A DNA stretch of 30,452 nt, from the NCBI GenBank assembly GCA_040414495.1, contig JBEDUI010000068.1:1-30452 (forward strand), in the 5' to 3' direction. The stretch is from DATAVB01 sp040414495 (GTDB taxonomy: Bacteria; Actinomycetota; Actinomycetes; Mycobacteriales; QHCD01). The notes beneath the pieces are model-generated. The model saw only the letters and a list, made by a program, of their open reading frames with translations, was not told where the DNA came from and ran no database searches. The translations under genes and the position numbers were made by a program. Positions 1 to 8,544 of the stretch are shown piece after piece; the stretch's first letter is position 1, and every line of letters starts with the position of its first letter.

Positions 1-140
1 TGGAAAAGCACACCGCCGAATTGGCCGGGCGCGGTATCGCGCTCGGTCCAGTCATGACTACCAATAAGAATGCGAAATTGGCGCCGGTCGCCGATCCGTC
101 CGGCAATGCAATTACGTTTGTCGAAAATCCGTCGACCTGA
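1..140 (+). CDS. C-terminal end of a VOC (glyoxalase-like) family protein, partial
   Basis: The open frame enters from the left edge (first full codon at base 3) and stops at TGA 138-140, leaving 45 residues. The tail contains PVADPSGNAITFVENP, the usual last strand of vicinal-oxygen-chelate domains: an acidic or aspartate residue, then DPxGN, then a hydrophobic strand and a short end. Substrate cannot be judged because most of the fold is outside the window. The next gene on the same strand starts about 90 bases later, so an operon is possible but not shown. Confidence 0.7.
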   Translation, partial: EKHTAELAGRGIALGPVMTTNKNAKLAPVADPSGNAITFVENPST

Positions 141-231
141 GCTGCCGGACATGATCAGGACGGCGCTCGCTGCCGCCTTCGGTGCGGACATCGTAAAACC
201 CGCCAAGGCCGCCCGGCGCCGCCGCTGAATC

Positions 232-1038
232 ATGATCAAAGGCATTGCCGTCGGCAGTCCGGACCGCCACACTGGCGCGGTGTCTACGACGCCGACGTTC
301 GAGGAACTGCTGGCCGAGGGTGAGGCGGTACCGGTCGAGGGCTGGGACTTTTCCTGGTTCGAGGGCCGTGCGACCGAGGAACGCCCGTCCTGGGGTTATT
401 CGCGGTTGATCGGTGAACGGATGGCCACCGCGATGGCGGGGCTGGATATCCAGACCGGTGGAGGCGAGGTCCTGGCGACGATTCCGCATCCGCCGGCCAC
501 GTTGCTGGCCACCGAGTCCTGGCCGCCCAATCTTGAGATAGCTCAGCGCAATCTGCGTCCCCTGGGCGGATCGGTCATAGGTGTGCCCGACGACGCCGAC
601 CTGCCGTTCGCCGACGCCTCGTTCGATCTGGTCGTCAGCCGGCACCCGACCGTGGTGCTGTGGCGGGAAATCGCCCGGGTGCTGCGGCCCGGCGGGACCT
701 ATCTGTCCCAACAGGTCGGCGACGGCTCCGTGCACGAGCTGACCGACTACATCATGGGACCGCAGCCGATCGACGACAGCCGCAGCGCCAAGCGGGCCCG
801 GGCCGATGCCGAAGCGGCCGGACTGTCCATTGTGGACCTACCGTACGAGTCGCTACGGATGGAATTCTTCGATATCGCCGCGGTGGTGCATTTCCTGCGC
901 AAGGTCATCTGGATCGTGCCTGGTTTCACTGTGGCGCGGTACCGGGACCGGCTCGAGTCGCTGCACCGGCAGATCCAGGCCGAGGGGCCGTTCGTCGCCC
1001 ACTCAACCCGAATGCTGGTCGAGGCGAGGAAGTCCTAA
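232..1038 (+). CDS. Class I SAM-dependent methyltransferase
   Basis: This 268-residue protein looks like a small-molecule methyltransferase of the Methyltransf_11 type. It has a degraded glycine-rich region near residues 78-85, the acidic PDDADLPFADASFDLVVSRH stretch (motifs II-III region) near residues 124-143, and the post-motif III helix EIARVLRPGGTYLSQQVG. The C-terminal third carries aromatic helices (FLRKVIWIVPGF) that usually form the substrate lid. No substrate can be named. No Shine-Dalgarno sequence precedes ATG 232. An in-frame GTG at 280 gives an N-terminus (STTPTFEELL) that looks more like the family, so the start may be 48 bases later. It is convergent with the TetR gene and overlaps it by 4 bases. 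Confidence 0.8.
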   Translation: MIKGIAVGSPDRHTGAVSTTPTFEELLAEGEAVPVEGWDFSWFEGRATEERPSWGYSRLIGERMATAMAGLDIQTGGGEVLATIPHPPATLLATESWPPNLEIAQRNLRPLGGSVIGVPDDADLPFADASFDLVVSRHPTVVLWREIARVLRPGGTYLSQQVGDGSVHELTDYIMGPQPIDDSRSAKRARADAEAAGLSIVDLPYESLRMEFFDIAAVVHFLRKVIWIVPGFTVARYRDRLESLHRQIQAEGPFVAHSTRMLVEARKS

Positions 1039-1631
1039 CCGAGCAGCCGGGCCGCCATGGCGCGGGCTTCGTACGCGGGATCCTTGATAACTCCGAGCGC
1101 ACCGGCGGCGAACACGCCCTCAATGAGCACGGCCAGCTGGCGGGCCAACTGCTTGGGGTGACGCAGGTTGGCCTCCTGCGCCAACCTGGTCAGGTAGCTC
1201 AGCAGCCAGCGCTTCTGCTCCAGCACGGCGATCCGGGCCGGGTGCTCGGGGTCGGGGAATTCGGCGCAGGCATTCACGAATCCGCAGCCGCGCGGCTCCT
1301 CCTGACGCATCCAGCTGTCGAGCGCGTCGAACGTGGTCAGCAGCCGGTCCTTCGGGCTGGTGGCGTGTTCGTTGACGAACGTGGTCAGCCAGCTGCGCCA
1401 CTTCTGGTCCCGGGCCCGCAGATAGCTGGCGACCAATTCATCCTTCGAGCCGAACCGGTCGTAAAGCGTCTTTTTCGTGACGCCGGCGGATGAGGCCAGC
1501 ATTTCGACGCCGACGGCGCGGATGCCCTGTTCGTAAAACAGCCGGGACGCCGTGTCCAGAATTCGTTGTGCAGCCGGGGTCATAGGGCGTTCAGGCGAAG
1601 GCGACGGAGTTACCGGCTGTTCAACGATCAT
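1035..1631 (-). CDS. TetR/AcrR family transcriptional regulator
   Basis: A 198-residue repressor-type protein. The N-terminal helix-turn-helix lies at about residues 20-65: AQRILDTASRLFYEQGIRAV, then a DNA-recognition region ending KKTLYDRFGSKDEL, a classic TetR_N signature. The rest is an all-helical ligand/dimer domain containing a CGFVNACAEFPDP segment. The frame is open further up to 1694, but those 21 codons have AT-rich third positions and look non-coding, so ATG 1631 is preferred. A TACCGT -10-like element ends 7 bases before it, which would allow leaderless expression, though no -35 is visible. The target is unknown; the upstream PPOX gene is divergent and about 190 bases away, making it the natural candidate. 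Confidence 0.85.
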   Translation of the reverse strand: MIVEQPVTPSPSPERPMTPAAQRILDTASRLFYEQGIRAVGVEMLASSAGVTKKTLYDRFGSKDELVASYLRARDQKWRSWLTTFVNEHATSPKDRLLTTFDALDSWMRQEEPRGCGFVNACAEFPDPEHPARIAVLEQKRWLLSYLTRLAQEANLRHPKQLARQLAVLIEGVFAAGALGVIKDPAYEARAMAARLLG

Positions 1632-1769
1632 CAGCAGACGGTACACCTCATCGTTTGTTGATTGTTCATTCAAAATGGCTGGCAGCGCAGACATGCCACG
1701 TACCCAACGGCGTCCGGATCGGACATGCGGGCTACCCGACTTCTGCCGTAGCAGCAGCGAATCCGGACC

Positions 1770-1786
1770 TATAGTCGAGATCTCGA
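1770..1786 (+). promoter_or_regulatory. Possible -10 element with adjoining 12-bp palindrome
   Basis: TATAGT at 1770-1775 resembles a -10 hexamer and is followed at once by the perfect palindrome TCGAGATCTCGA (1775-1786), about 40 bases before the PPOX start. No good -35 is visible. A regulator, perhaps the divergent TetR protein, could bind here. This is inference from position only. Confidence 0.3.
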
Positions 1787-1822
1787 TCTGGCTGTCGCGA
1801 CGACGAAACGGATGGTGAGCTC

Positions 1823-2254
1823 ATGACCGCTACCGCCGCCCTGCCTGGCGCGGATTCCCTGTTGGCCCGCTCCCACCGGGGTGTGTTGATCACGCTCAAA
1901 CGCGATGGCCGACCACAGCTGTCCAACGTCGGGTACGCCTACGACCCGGCGAGCGGGCTGATCCGCGTTTCGGTGACCGACGACCGGGCCAAGACCCGTA
2001 ATGCCCGGCGCGATCCGCGGGTCAGCCTGCATGTCACGACACCGGACTTCTGGCATTACCAGGTGGCCGAGGGCGACGCCGAGCTGAGCCCGGTGGCGGC
2101 CGACCCGAACGATGCCACGAACGACGAGTTGGTGGAGCTGTACCGGGTGGTCGGCGGCGAGCACCCGGACTGGCAGGAGTTCCGCGAGGCGATGGTGAGT
2201 GAACACCGTCTCGTACTGCGGATACATGTCAGGCGGGCCTACGGCGCCGGCTGA
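1823..2254 (+). CDS. PPOX-class flavin/F420-dependent enzyme
   Basis: A 143-residue single-domain split-barrel protein of the pyridoxamine 5'-phosphate oxidase-like class, the size of the Rv1155-type F420-dependent group. The visible pattern is LLARSHRGVLITLKRDGRPQ (first strand pair), then GLIRVSVTDDRAKTRNARRDPRVSL, the cofactor phosphate-binding stretch with K/R residues, then an acidic helix VELYRVVGGEHPDWQEFREAM. The family reduces or oxidises small substrates with F420 or flavin; which cofactor is used here cannot be decided from sequence alone. ATG 1823 is preceded by GGTGAG at a suitable distance. The gene is convergent with kdpE, only 3 bases apart. Confidence 0.85.
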   Translation: MTATAALPGADSLLARSHRGVLITLKRDGRPQLSNVGYAYDPASGLIRVSVTDDRAKTRNARRDPRVSLHVTTPDFWHYQVAEGDAELSPVAADPNDATNDELVELYRVVGGEHPDWQEFREAMVSEHRLVLRIHVRRAYGAG

Positions 2255-2257
2255 TCG

Positions 2258-2929
2258 TCAGGGCGCGAACCGGTAACCCATGCCCGGCTCGGTCAGCAGG
2301 TATCGCGGCCGGGACGGGTCCGGCTCCAGCTTGCGGCGTAACCGGGCCAGGTACAGCCGCAGGTAGTGGGTCTCCCGTACGTACGTGGGACCCCACACGT
2401 CATTGAGCAACTGGCGCTGGCTGACCAACTTGCCGGGGTTACGCAGCAGGATTTCCAGGCCGTGCCACTCGGTCGGGGTCAGCTTGATCTCGTGGTCGGC
2501 GCCGGTGATCTGTCGGGCGGCCAGATCGATGGTGAGCGGCCCCATCGTGATGCGCGGGTCGTCGGTCGGCGCGGACCGACGTTCGGCGGCCCGGACCCGG
2601 GCCAGCAGCTCGCCGATCGAAAACGGCTTGGTGATGTAGTCGTCCGCGCCGGCGTCCAACGCGTCGATCTTGTCGCCGGAGTCGGCCCGGCCGGACAGCA
2701 CGATGATCGGCGCGCTGGTCCACCCGCGTAACCCGCTGATCACCTCCATGCCGTCCAGGTCGGGCAGCCCGAGGTCCAGCAGTACGAGATCCGGCGGTTG
2801 GTACGAGGCCGCGGCCAGCGCCGAGTGCCCGTCGGCCGCGGTGGCTACGTCGTAGCCGCGGGCGTGCAGGTTGATCGAGAGCGCGCGGACGATCTGCGGC
2901 TCGTCGTCGACGACCAGGACACGTGTCAC
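2258..2929 (-). CDS. kdpE: KdpE, OmpR-family response regulator
   Basis: A 223-residue two-domain regulator. The receiver domain has the acidic pair D8-D9, phospho-acceptor D52 (LVLLDLGLPDLDG) and K101 (ITKPFS). The winged-helix Trans_reg_C domain follows from about residue 125, ending PRYLLTEPGMGYRFAP, which is typical of KdpE. In characterised systems KdpE, phosphorylated by KdpD, activates the kdpFABC potassium ATPase under K+ limitation or osmotic stress. The start is GTG, and its first four bases GTGA also carry the kdpD stop, so translation of the two is coupled. No kdpFABC genes are seen on either side. Confidence 0.95.
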   Translation of the reverse strand: MTRVLVVDDEPQIVRALSINLHARGYDVATAADGHSALAAASYQPPDLVLLDLGLPDLDGMEVISGLRGWTSAPIIVLSGRADSGDKIDALDAGADDYITKPFSIGELLARVRAAERRSAPTDDPRITMGPLTIDLAARQITGADHEIKLTPTEWHGLEILLRNPGKLVSQRQLLNDVWGPTYVRETHYLRLYLARLRRKLEPDPSRPRYLLTEPGMGYRFAP

Positions 2930-5505
2930 GTCATGCTCTCCGTGGAAACAGCCGGGGCCACATGGCCGACCGCCGGCAGGGTCAACACCATGGTCAGCCC
3001 ACCACCAGGCGTGTCCTCGGGGCTGAGCGCCCCACCCATCGCCTCGGCCAGACCGCGAGCCAGCGCGAGTCCGAGGCCAAGGCCGGCGCTGTTGTCGCGG
3101 TCGCCCAGTCGCTGGAACGGGGCGAAGATCGCGTCGCGCTGGGCCGGCGGGACACCGGGTCCGCGGTCGATGATCCGCAGTTCGACCCGATCGGCCAGGG
3201 CGCTGCCGGTGACGAGCGGCGGCCCGGCGCTGCCCGCGTGCCGCAGCGCGTTGCCGACCAGGTTGACCAGAATGCGTTCGACCAGACCGGGATCGGCCAG
3301 GATCTCCGGCAGCGTGGTCGGCACCTGCACCCGTACCGTCCGGGCCTGCGGACCGAGGTCGTCCAGTGCCAGCGGCACCACCTCGGCCAGCCCGAATGGC
3401 CGCGGAAATACCGGCAGCGCGCCGGCCTGCAATCGGCTCATGTCCAGCAGGTCGCCGACCAGTCGGGTCAGCTTGTCCAGCGACTCATCGGCGGTGGCCA
3501 GTAGCTCGGCCTCGTCCTCCTTGCTCCACGTGACGTCCATGTCGCGCAGGCTGGTGATGGCCGCCTTGGCCGAGGCCAGGGGAGAACGCAGGTCGTGGCT
3601 GACCGCGGCCAGCAGTGCGGTCCGGGTCCGGTCCAGCTCGGCCAGCGGTTCGGCTGCCGCGGCGGCCTCGGCCAGTTGCCGTTGTCGCAGTACGACCGCG
3701 GCCTGGGTCGCGAACGCCTCCAGCACCCGCTGGTCGGCCGCCGGCAGGACCCGGCCGCGCAACGCCAGCCGGTACCCGTCGGCCACGTCGAGCACGGTGT
3801 CGGCCGATCCGGGTGAGGAACAGATCGGCTCGCCGGCCGCGGCGACGGTCTGCCAGGACTGCCCCGACGGCTGCAGCAGCGTCACCGATTCCATGCCGAA
3901 AGTCTCGCGCAGCCGACTCAACAATGCCGGCAACGCGCCCTGACCGCGCAACACGCTGCCGGCCAGCACCGCCATTGTCTCGGCCTCGGCCGCCGCCCGG
4001 GACGCCTGCCGGGTGCGGCGGGCGTTCAGGTCGACCACCCAGCTCACCGCGATCGCGACGATCAGGAAAACGATCAGGGAGATGACGTTGTTGGCCTCGG
4101 AGATGGTGAACGTGTGCAGCGGCGGAGCGAAGAAGTAGTTGAGCAGAATCGAGGCGGCAACCGCCGAGGCCAGAGCCGGCCCGAGCCCGCCCAGCAACGT
4201 CACCGCGATGACCGTCAGCAGGTAGAACAGGATCTGGCTGTTGAAGCTCAGCTCGCTTCGTAGCTGCGTTAGTACGACGGTCAGTACCGGCAGCAGCACC
4301 ACGCCCAGCCCGATGCCGGCCAGACGGCGCCGGGCCGAGAGCCCGCCGGTCAGGTCCGGTAGCCGGCCGCTGTGCCGGGACTCCTCGTGGGTGACGATGT
4401 GCACGTCGATATCGCCGGAGTGGCGGATGACGGTGGCGCCGATTCCCGGACCGGTGAGGAAATGCGCCCACCGGCCGCGCCGACTGGTCCCGACGACCAG
4501 CTGCGTCGCGTTCTGGGCGTGCGCGAAATCCAGCAGCGCGCCGGGGATGTCGTCGCCGATTACCTGGTGATACGTACCGCCGAGCGACTCCACCAGCTGC
4601 CGCTGTTCGTCCAGTGTGGACGGTGACGCGCCGGTCAGACCGTCGCCGCGGGATACGTGCAGCGCGAGCAGTTCGCCGCCGGTCGAGCGGGCCGCGATCC
4701 GGGCCGCGCGGCGGATCAGCGTCGAGCTTTCCGGGCCGCCGGTGATCGCCACCACCACGCGTTCGCGGGTTTCCCAGGTGCCGGCGATGTCGTGCTGTTC
4801 GCGGTATTTCTGCAGGCCTTCGTCGACCCGGTCGGCCAGCCACAGCAACGCCAACTCCCGCAGTGCGGCGAGGTTGCCGACCCGGAAGTAGTTCGCCAGC
4901 GCGGCGTCCACCTTGTCCGGTGCATAGATGTTGCCGTGCGCCATCCGCCGGCGCAGCGCCTCGGGCGAGGAATCGACCAGCTCGATCTGGTCGGCCGCCC
5001 GTACCACGGCATCGGGCACCGTCTCCTGCTGGACGATGCCGGTGATCTGCTCGACCACGTCGTTGAGGGATTCCAGGTGCTGCACGTTGACGGTCGTGAT
5101 GACGTCGATGCCCGCGGCCAGCAGCTCCTCGACGTCCTGCCAGCGCTTCTCGTGCCGGCCGCCGGGCACGTTGCGGTGGGCCAATTCGTCGACCAGCGCG
5201 ACCTTGGGATGGCGGGCCAGCACCGCGTCGACGTCCATGTCCTCGAACAACGCACCCCGGTACCGCCGGGTCAGCCGCGGCACGATCTCCAAGCCGACCA
5301 GTTGTTCCTCGGTGCGCAGCCGGCCGTGGCTCTCGACGTAGCCGACGACGATGTCGGTACCGCGGCTGAGCCGGCGATGTGCTTCACCCAACATCGCGTA
5401 CGTCTTGCCCACACCCGGTGCGGCACCGAGATACACCCGTAGCACTCCGCGCCCGGTTTCCGCCGTGGGGTCCGGCTCGGGCCGCAGGTCGCGGTTACTG
5501 GTCAT
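2926..5505 (-). CDS. kdpD: KdpD, potassium-sensing membrane histidine kinase
   Basis: An 859-residue full-length KdpD. In order: the KdpD N-terminal domain with Walker A GAAPGVGKT at residues 27-35; a universal-stress-protein-like domain from about residue 248; four closely spaced membrane helices (DUF4118) at about 395-500; a GAF-like linker; a HisKA domain with the phosphorylated histidine H637 in AAVSHDLRSPLA; and a HATPase domain with NLVGNALRHAG near 750 and GLGLGLALARGL near 810. It autophosphorylates in response to K+/osmotic state and passes phosphate to KdpE. The frame is open far upstream to 7560, but that part is antisense to two other genes. ATG 5505 has AGGAAAGG before it and begins the typical N-terminus. 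Confidence 0.95.
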   Translation of the reverse strand: MTSNRDLRPEPDPTAETGRGVLRVYLGAAPGVGKTYAMLGEAHRRLSRGTDIVVGYVESHGRLRTEEQLVGLEIVPRLTRRYRGALFEDMDVDAVLARHPKVALVDELAHRNVPGGRHEKRWQDVEELLAAGIDVITTVNVQHLESLNDVVEQITGIVQQETVPDAVVRAADQIELVDSSPEALRRRMAHGNIYAPDKVDAALANYFRVGNLAALRELALLWLADRVDEGLQKYREQHDIAGTWETRERVVVAITGGPESSTLIRRAARIAARSTGGELLALHVSRGDGLTGASPSTLDEQRQLVESLGGTYHQVIGDDIPGALLDFAHAQNATQLVVGTSRRGRWAHFLTGPGIGATVIRHSGDIDVHIVTHEESRHSGRLPDLTGGLSARRRLAGIGLGVVLLPVLTVVLTQLRSELSFNSQILFYLLTVIAVTLLGGLGPALASAVAASILLNYFFAPPLHTFTISEANNVISLIVFLIVAIAVSWVVDLNARRTRQASRAAAEAETMAVLAGSVLRGQGALPALLSRLRETFGMESVTLLQPSGQSWQTVAAAGEPICSSPGSADTVLDVADGYRLALRGRVLPAADQRVLEAFATQAAVVLRQRQLAEAAAAAEPLAELDRTRTALLAAVSHDLRSPLASAKAAITSLRDMDVTWSKEDEAELLATADESLDKLTRLVGDLLDMSRLQAGALPVFPRPFGLAEVVPLALDDLGPQARTVRVQVPTTLPEILADPGLVERILVNLVGNALRHAGSAGPPLVTGSALADRVELRIIDRGPGVPPAQRDAIFAPFQRLGDRDNSAGLGLGLALARGLAEAMGGALSPEDTPGGGLTMVLTLPAVGHVAPAVSTESMT

Positions 5506-5685
5506 TGCCGCGCCTTTCCTAATTACGTACGGTGCTACGGCTGATGAGGCGAGGGTGCCACGAATGTACGGGCGACCGTGCATGGGACTGCCCTGGCGTA
5601 CGGCCGTGATCGGCACGTCGGTTTTGGGGGGATGGGAGCGGCAAAGACAGCTAGGTACGCAACAGACCGGATCGGGGAGGACTGT

Positions 5686-6846
5686 GTGAGTTGGGACCGA
5701 CGGCACCGCCAATTGGTGCTCGCCGCGGGGGTTCTGACAATGACGTTGATCGCGGCCGCATGCGGCACCGCGAAGGCCAACTGGCGGGACGGACTCGCTC
5801 TGCCGAGCACATCGGCGGCGGCCGGAAAGGACCCGCTGACGACGAAACCCACGAAACCCAAGGCAGGTGCCCGGCGTACGACCCCAACGGCTCCATCGAC
5901 CAACAAGCCCAGCCGGACGGTCCCGCGGTCCTCGGCCTCGGCGCCTGATCCGCCCTCCCGCCCGACCCCGACCAGCCGCACTCCGCGAACCACGGCGCCG
6001 CATCACACGCCGCGGCCGACCACCAGCACCCGGCCGCGGCCGACCGAACACCCGACCCCGACCCGGCCGCCTTCGACCGCGGCCGAGCCGGCCGCGGACC
6101 GGCCGATCGTGGCGTACTACGGCGCCGGTACCCACCTGCCCGTTCTGGGTGTGCTCGGCCAGTCCGATCCGGAGGTGGCTTGGAGCCGGCTGGAGAGCGA
6201 GGCCGCCCACTACGAACGGCCGGGCCGCCCGGTGCAGCCGGCCTTCGAGTTGATCGCCACCATCGCCAGCGCCACGCCGGGGCCGGACGGGACGTACCGG
6301 CGGCGGCAACCGGCCAGCGTGTTGGACCGCTATCTGAAGGTCGTGCGGCGCCATCACGGTCTGCTGATCCTGGACATCCAGCCCGGCCGGTCGGACTTCC
6401 TCACGGAGGCGAAGGCGCTGCGACCCTGGCTGCTGCAGCCCGATGTCGGCCTGGCCCTCGACCCGGAGTGGCGGATGGGTGCGACCGAGTTGCCGGGCAA
6501 GGTGATCGGCTCGGTGTCGGCGGCCGAGGTCAACACCGTGTCGGCCTGGCTGGAGGAGCTGGTCGTCAACCATCACCTGCCGACCAAAGTCTTCCTGCTG
6601 CACAAATTCCGCGCCACGATGATTCAGGACGAGCCGGCGTTGGCGAATCGCTCGCACCTGCGAGAGGTCGTGAACATGGACGGCTTCGGCACCCCACACG
6701 AGAAGCTCAGTGAATACGCCGAATTCGCCGCCGCCACGCCATTCCAGATGGGCCTCAAGCTCTTTTACCACCAGGACATCGACCTGCTGGCGCCCAGTTC
6801 GGTGGCACGGCTGGACCCCGTCCCTGACCTGATCGACTACCAGTAG
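5686..6846 (+). CDS. Secreted lipoprotein with Pro/Thr-rich linker and conserved C-terminal domain
   Basis: The GTG at 5686 follows GGGGAGGA and gives a 386-residue protein with a clean lipoprotein signal: positive n-region, hydrophobic LVLAAGVLTMTLIAAA, then lipid-acceptor C26 (the -3 residue is Ala, a tolerated variant). Residues about 40-135 are an unusual wall-spanning linker of Pro, Thr, Ser and Arg. From about 138 there is a folded domain beginning RPIVAYYGAG, with LLILDIQPGRSDF and LALDPEWRM strands that suggest a TIM-barrel, perhaps glycosidase-like. I recognise this as a recurring actinobacterial type but know no function for it. It is divergent from kdpD across 180 bases. The longer reading frame from 5578 adds a tail with no signal-peptide logic and was rejected. 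Confidence 0.8.
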   Translation: MSWDRRHRQLVLAAGVLTMTLIAAACGTAKANWRDGLALPSTSAAAGKDPLTTKPTKPKAGARRTTPTAPSTNKPSRTVPRSSASAPDPPSRPTPTSRTPRTTAPHHTPRPTTSTRPRPTEHPTPTRPPSTAAEPAADRPIVAYYGAGTHLPVLGVLGQSDPEVAWSRLESEAAHYERPGRPVQPAFELIATIASATPGPDGTYRRRQPASVLDRYLKVVRRHHGLLILDIQPGRSDFLTEAKALRPWLLQPDVGLALDPEWRMGATELPGKVIGSVSAAEVNTVSAWLEELVVNHHLPTKVFLLHKFRATMIQDEPALANRSHLREVVNMDGFGTPHEKLSEYAEFAAATPFQMGLKLFYHQDIDLLAPSSVARLDPVPDLIDYQ

Positions 6847-6851
6847 TCGCT

Positions 6852-6882
6852 GCGGGCCGGGCGCGACCAGCGCCCGGCCCGC
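6852..6882. terminator. Bidirectional hairpin between convergent genes
   Basis: A perfect 13-bp stem, GCGGGCCGGGCGC at 6852-6864 with its complement at 6870-6882, and a 5-base loop GACCA. It lies 5 bases after the lipoprotein stop and 5 bases after the rox stop on the other strand. There is no long T run, as is common for actinobacterial terminators. Confidence 0.8.
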
Positions 6883-6887
6883 TATTG

Positions 6888-8312
6888 CTAATTCTTGGCG
6901 GCGCCGAACCACCTCGGCAGGTGGCCGATCAGACCCTCCTGGTCTTCGCCGACCCATGCCACATGCCCGTCCGGTCGCAGCAGTACGGCCGGCACGTCCA
7001 GTTCCTCGCTGACGTCCACGACGTGGTTGACCCGGTCGGCCCAACCGGCTACCGAGAGCCGGCCGGTCTGATCCAGCAGCAGCCCGCGCCCCGCGTGCAT
7101 CAGTTCGTAGAGCCGGCCCCGTTTCAGCGGTACGTCGCGCAGCCGCCGGCCGAGCAGGTCCGGACCAGCGCCGAAGTCGTACCGGATCGCGGTCGCGATG
7201 ATCTTCTCGGTCAGGTACCGGTTCACGGCGTCGAAGTCCATCAGCTGCGCGATCAGCCGGCGTACGGCCTGCGCTCCGGGCTCGGTCGACATCAGCTCGG
7301 CCTGCGCCCGGGTGTTCTCCAGAACGTCGGCCGCGACCGGGTGCCGTTCGTTCTGGTAGCTCTCCAGCAGATCCGCCGGCGCCCACCCGGCGACTTCGGC
7401 CGCGAGCTTCCAGCCCAGGTTGAACGCGTCCTGTACGCCGAGGTTCAGGCCCTGCCCGCCCATCGGCGGATGGATGTGCGCCGCGTCGCCGGCCAGCAGC
7501 ACCCGGCCGACGCGGTACCGCTCGGCCTGCCGGGTGGCGTCGCCGAAGCGGGAGATCCACCGCGGTGAGTGGACCCCGAAGTCGGTGCCGGCGGTCGCCC
7601 GCAGCTGCTGCTTGACCTCCTCCAGGGTCGGCGGGACCGTGCGATCCTCGGCCAGCCCGGCCGCCGGCACGACGACCCGGAAGGCACCACCCATCGGCCC
7701 GACGCCGAACCGCTTCTGGGTCTGTCGGACCTCGGTCACGATGGCCGCCACCTCCTCGGCCGGCAGGCCGACCTCCATCTCGCCCACCAGCGTCTCGACC
7801 CGGGTCGGCTCGCCCGGGAAGCCAACCCCGAGCAGCTTGCGGACCGTGCTGCGCCCGCCGTCGCAGCCGACGAGGTAGCGCGCGCGGACCGTGGTGCCGT
7901 CGGCCAGCTCGGCACTCACGCCGCCCTCGTCCTGGCTCAGCCCGACCAGTTCGCAGCCGCGCCGGATCTGCGCCCCGAGTTCGGCGGCGTGCTCTTCCAG
8001 CAACCGATCGATGATCGTCTGCGGGATGCCAAGGACGTAGCCATGCGAGGTGTCCAGCCGTTCCGGTGTCGGCTTGGAGATCGCGGCGAAGAAACCGTGC
8101 AGCGGATATTTGGTGCCCAGCTCGAGGAACCGCTCCAGTAGACCGCGCTGATCCATGACCTCGATGCTGCGCGCGTGCAGCCCGAGCGCGCGGACGTAGG
8201 GAGCCCGCTCGGTCTCTTTCTCCAGCACGACCACCTGCACGTCGTGCAGCCGTAACTCGCTGGCGAGCATCATGCCGGTCGGTCCGCCGCCGGCAATGAT
8301 CACGTCAAACAC
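6888..8312 (-). CDS. rox: Rifampin monooxygenase (Rox-type FAD aromatic hydroxylase)
   Basis: A 474-residue class A flavoprotein monooxygenase. It shows the FAD dinucleotide fold IIAGGGPTG at residues 6-14, the DG motif GCDGGRS near 149-155 and the GD motif LAGDAAHIHPPMGGQGLNLG near 273-292. The overall sequence, including the ending DGHVAWVGEDQEGLIGHLPRWFG, matches my memory of Rox proteins of Nocardia and Streptomyces. These hydroxylate rifamycins at the naphthyl ring using NADPH and O2 and inactivate the drug. GTG 8312 is preceded by AAGGGGAGA. An RAE-like element lies about 190 bases upstream, which supports the assignment and suggests rifamycin-inducible expression. A related aromatic substrate is possible but less likely. 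Confidence 0.85.
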   Translation of the reverse strand: MFDVIIAGGGPTGMMLASELRLHDVQVVVLEKETERAPYVRALGLHARSIEVMDQRGLLERFLELGTKYPLHGFFAAISKPTPERLDTSHGYVLGIPQTIIDRLLEEHAAELGAQIRRGCELVGLSQDEGGVSAELADGTTVRARYLVGCDGGRSTVRKLLGVGFPGEPTRVETLVGEMEVGLPAEEVAAIVTEVRQTQKRFGVGPMGGAFRVVVPAAGLAEDRTVPPTLEEVKQQLRATAGTDFGVHSPRWISRFGDATRQAERYRVGRVLLAGDAAHIHPPMGGQGLNLGVQDAFNLGWKLAAEVAGWAPADLLESYQNERHPVAADVLENTRAQAELMSTEPGAQAVRRLIAQLMDFDAVNRYLTEKIIATAIRYDFGAGPDLLGRRLRDVPLKRGRLYELMHAGRGLLLDQTGRLSVAGWADRVNHVVDVSEELDVPAVLLRPDGHVAWVGEDQEGLIGHLPRWFGAAKN

Positions 8313-8354
8313 GAAGTTCTCCCCTTGGTGCGATTTTCTGCGATCGGTCGTTCC

Positions 8355-8368
8355 ACGCGGATCCGCGT
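8355..8368. repeat. 14-bp palindrome in the rox leader
   Basis: ACGCGGATCCGCGT is a perfect palindrome inside the predicted rox 5' untranslated region, about 45 bases before the GTG. It may fold in RNA or bind protein. A palindrome this short is expected once or twice in a window of this size by chance. Confidence 0.25.
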
Positions 8369-8500
8369 CCGCATACGTCGACAGGTACGACTCCCATTTC
8401 CCCGGGTCGGGCGTGTCTCGTGATTCCTGTCCGCCGTGGCAGACCGACGATGTGAGAGACAGCCCTCATGGCTTCGGCCGGCGAATTGTGCGGCACGACC

Positions 8501-8521
8501 GGGGTCTTGCCGCAAGACCCC
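8501..8521. promoter_or_regulatory. Rifamycin-associated element (RAE)-like palindrome
   Basis: Arm GGGGTCTTGC at 8501-8510 and its exact reverse complement GCAAGACCCC at 8512-8521 flank one central C. From memory, the published RAE upstream of rifamycin-inactivating genes (rph, rox, helR types) is a similar G4...CTTGC..GCAAG...C4 palindrome. A 10-bp-arm perfect palindrome is rare by chance in 30 kb. It sits between divergent rox and phosphotransferase genes, and on each strand supplies a TTGCSG -35-like hexamer. Confidence 0.75.
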
Positions 8522-8535
8522 CCATGCGCTATATG
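8507..8535 (+). promoter_or_regulatory. Sigma70-type promoter overlapping the RAE-like palindrome
   Basis: TTGCCG at 8507-8512, inside the palindrome, is separated by exactly 17 bases from TATATG at 8530-8535. The predicted start is near 8542. On the opposite strand the palindrome gives TTGCGG (8515-8510) with a CACAAT at 8490-8485 and a 19-base spacer, a weaker candidate for the rox promoter. Confidence 0.6.
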
Positions 8536-8544
8536 TTGAAAGTG

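Noticed and set aside
5506..7560. Upstream extension of the kdpD frame to 1544 residues
   Set aside because: It is antisense to the lipoprotein and rox genes, is low-complexity Arg/Gly/Pro, and the proper kdpD start has a ribosome site.
8305..8496. Small upstream peptide in the rox leader
   Set aside because: No ribosome site and no recognisable pattern; the frame is open only because stops are rare here.
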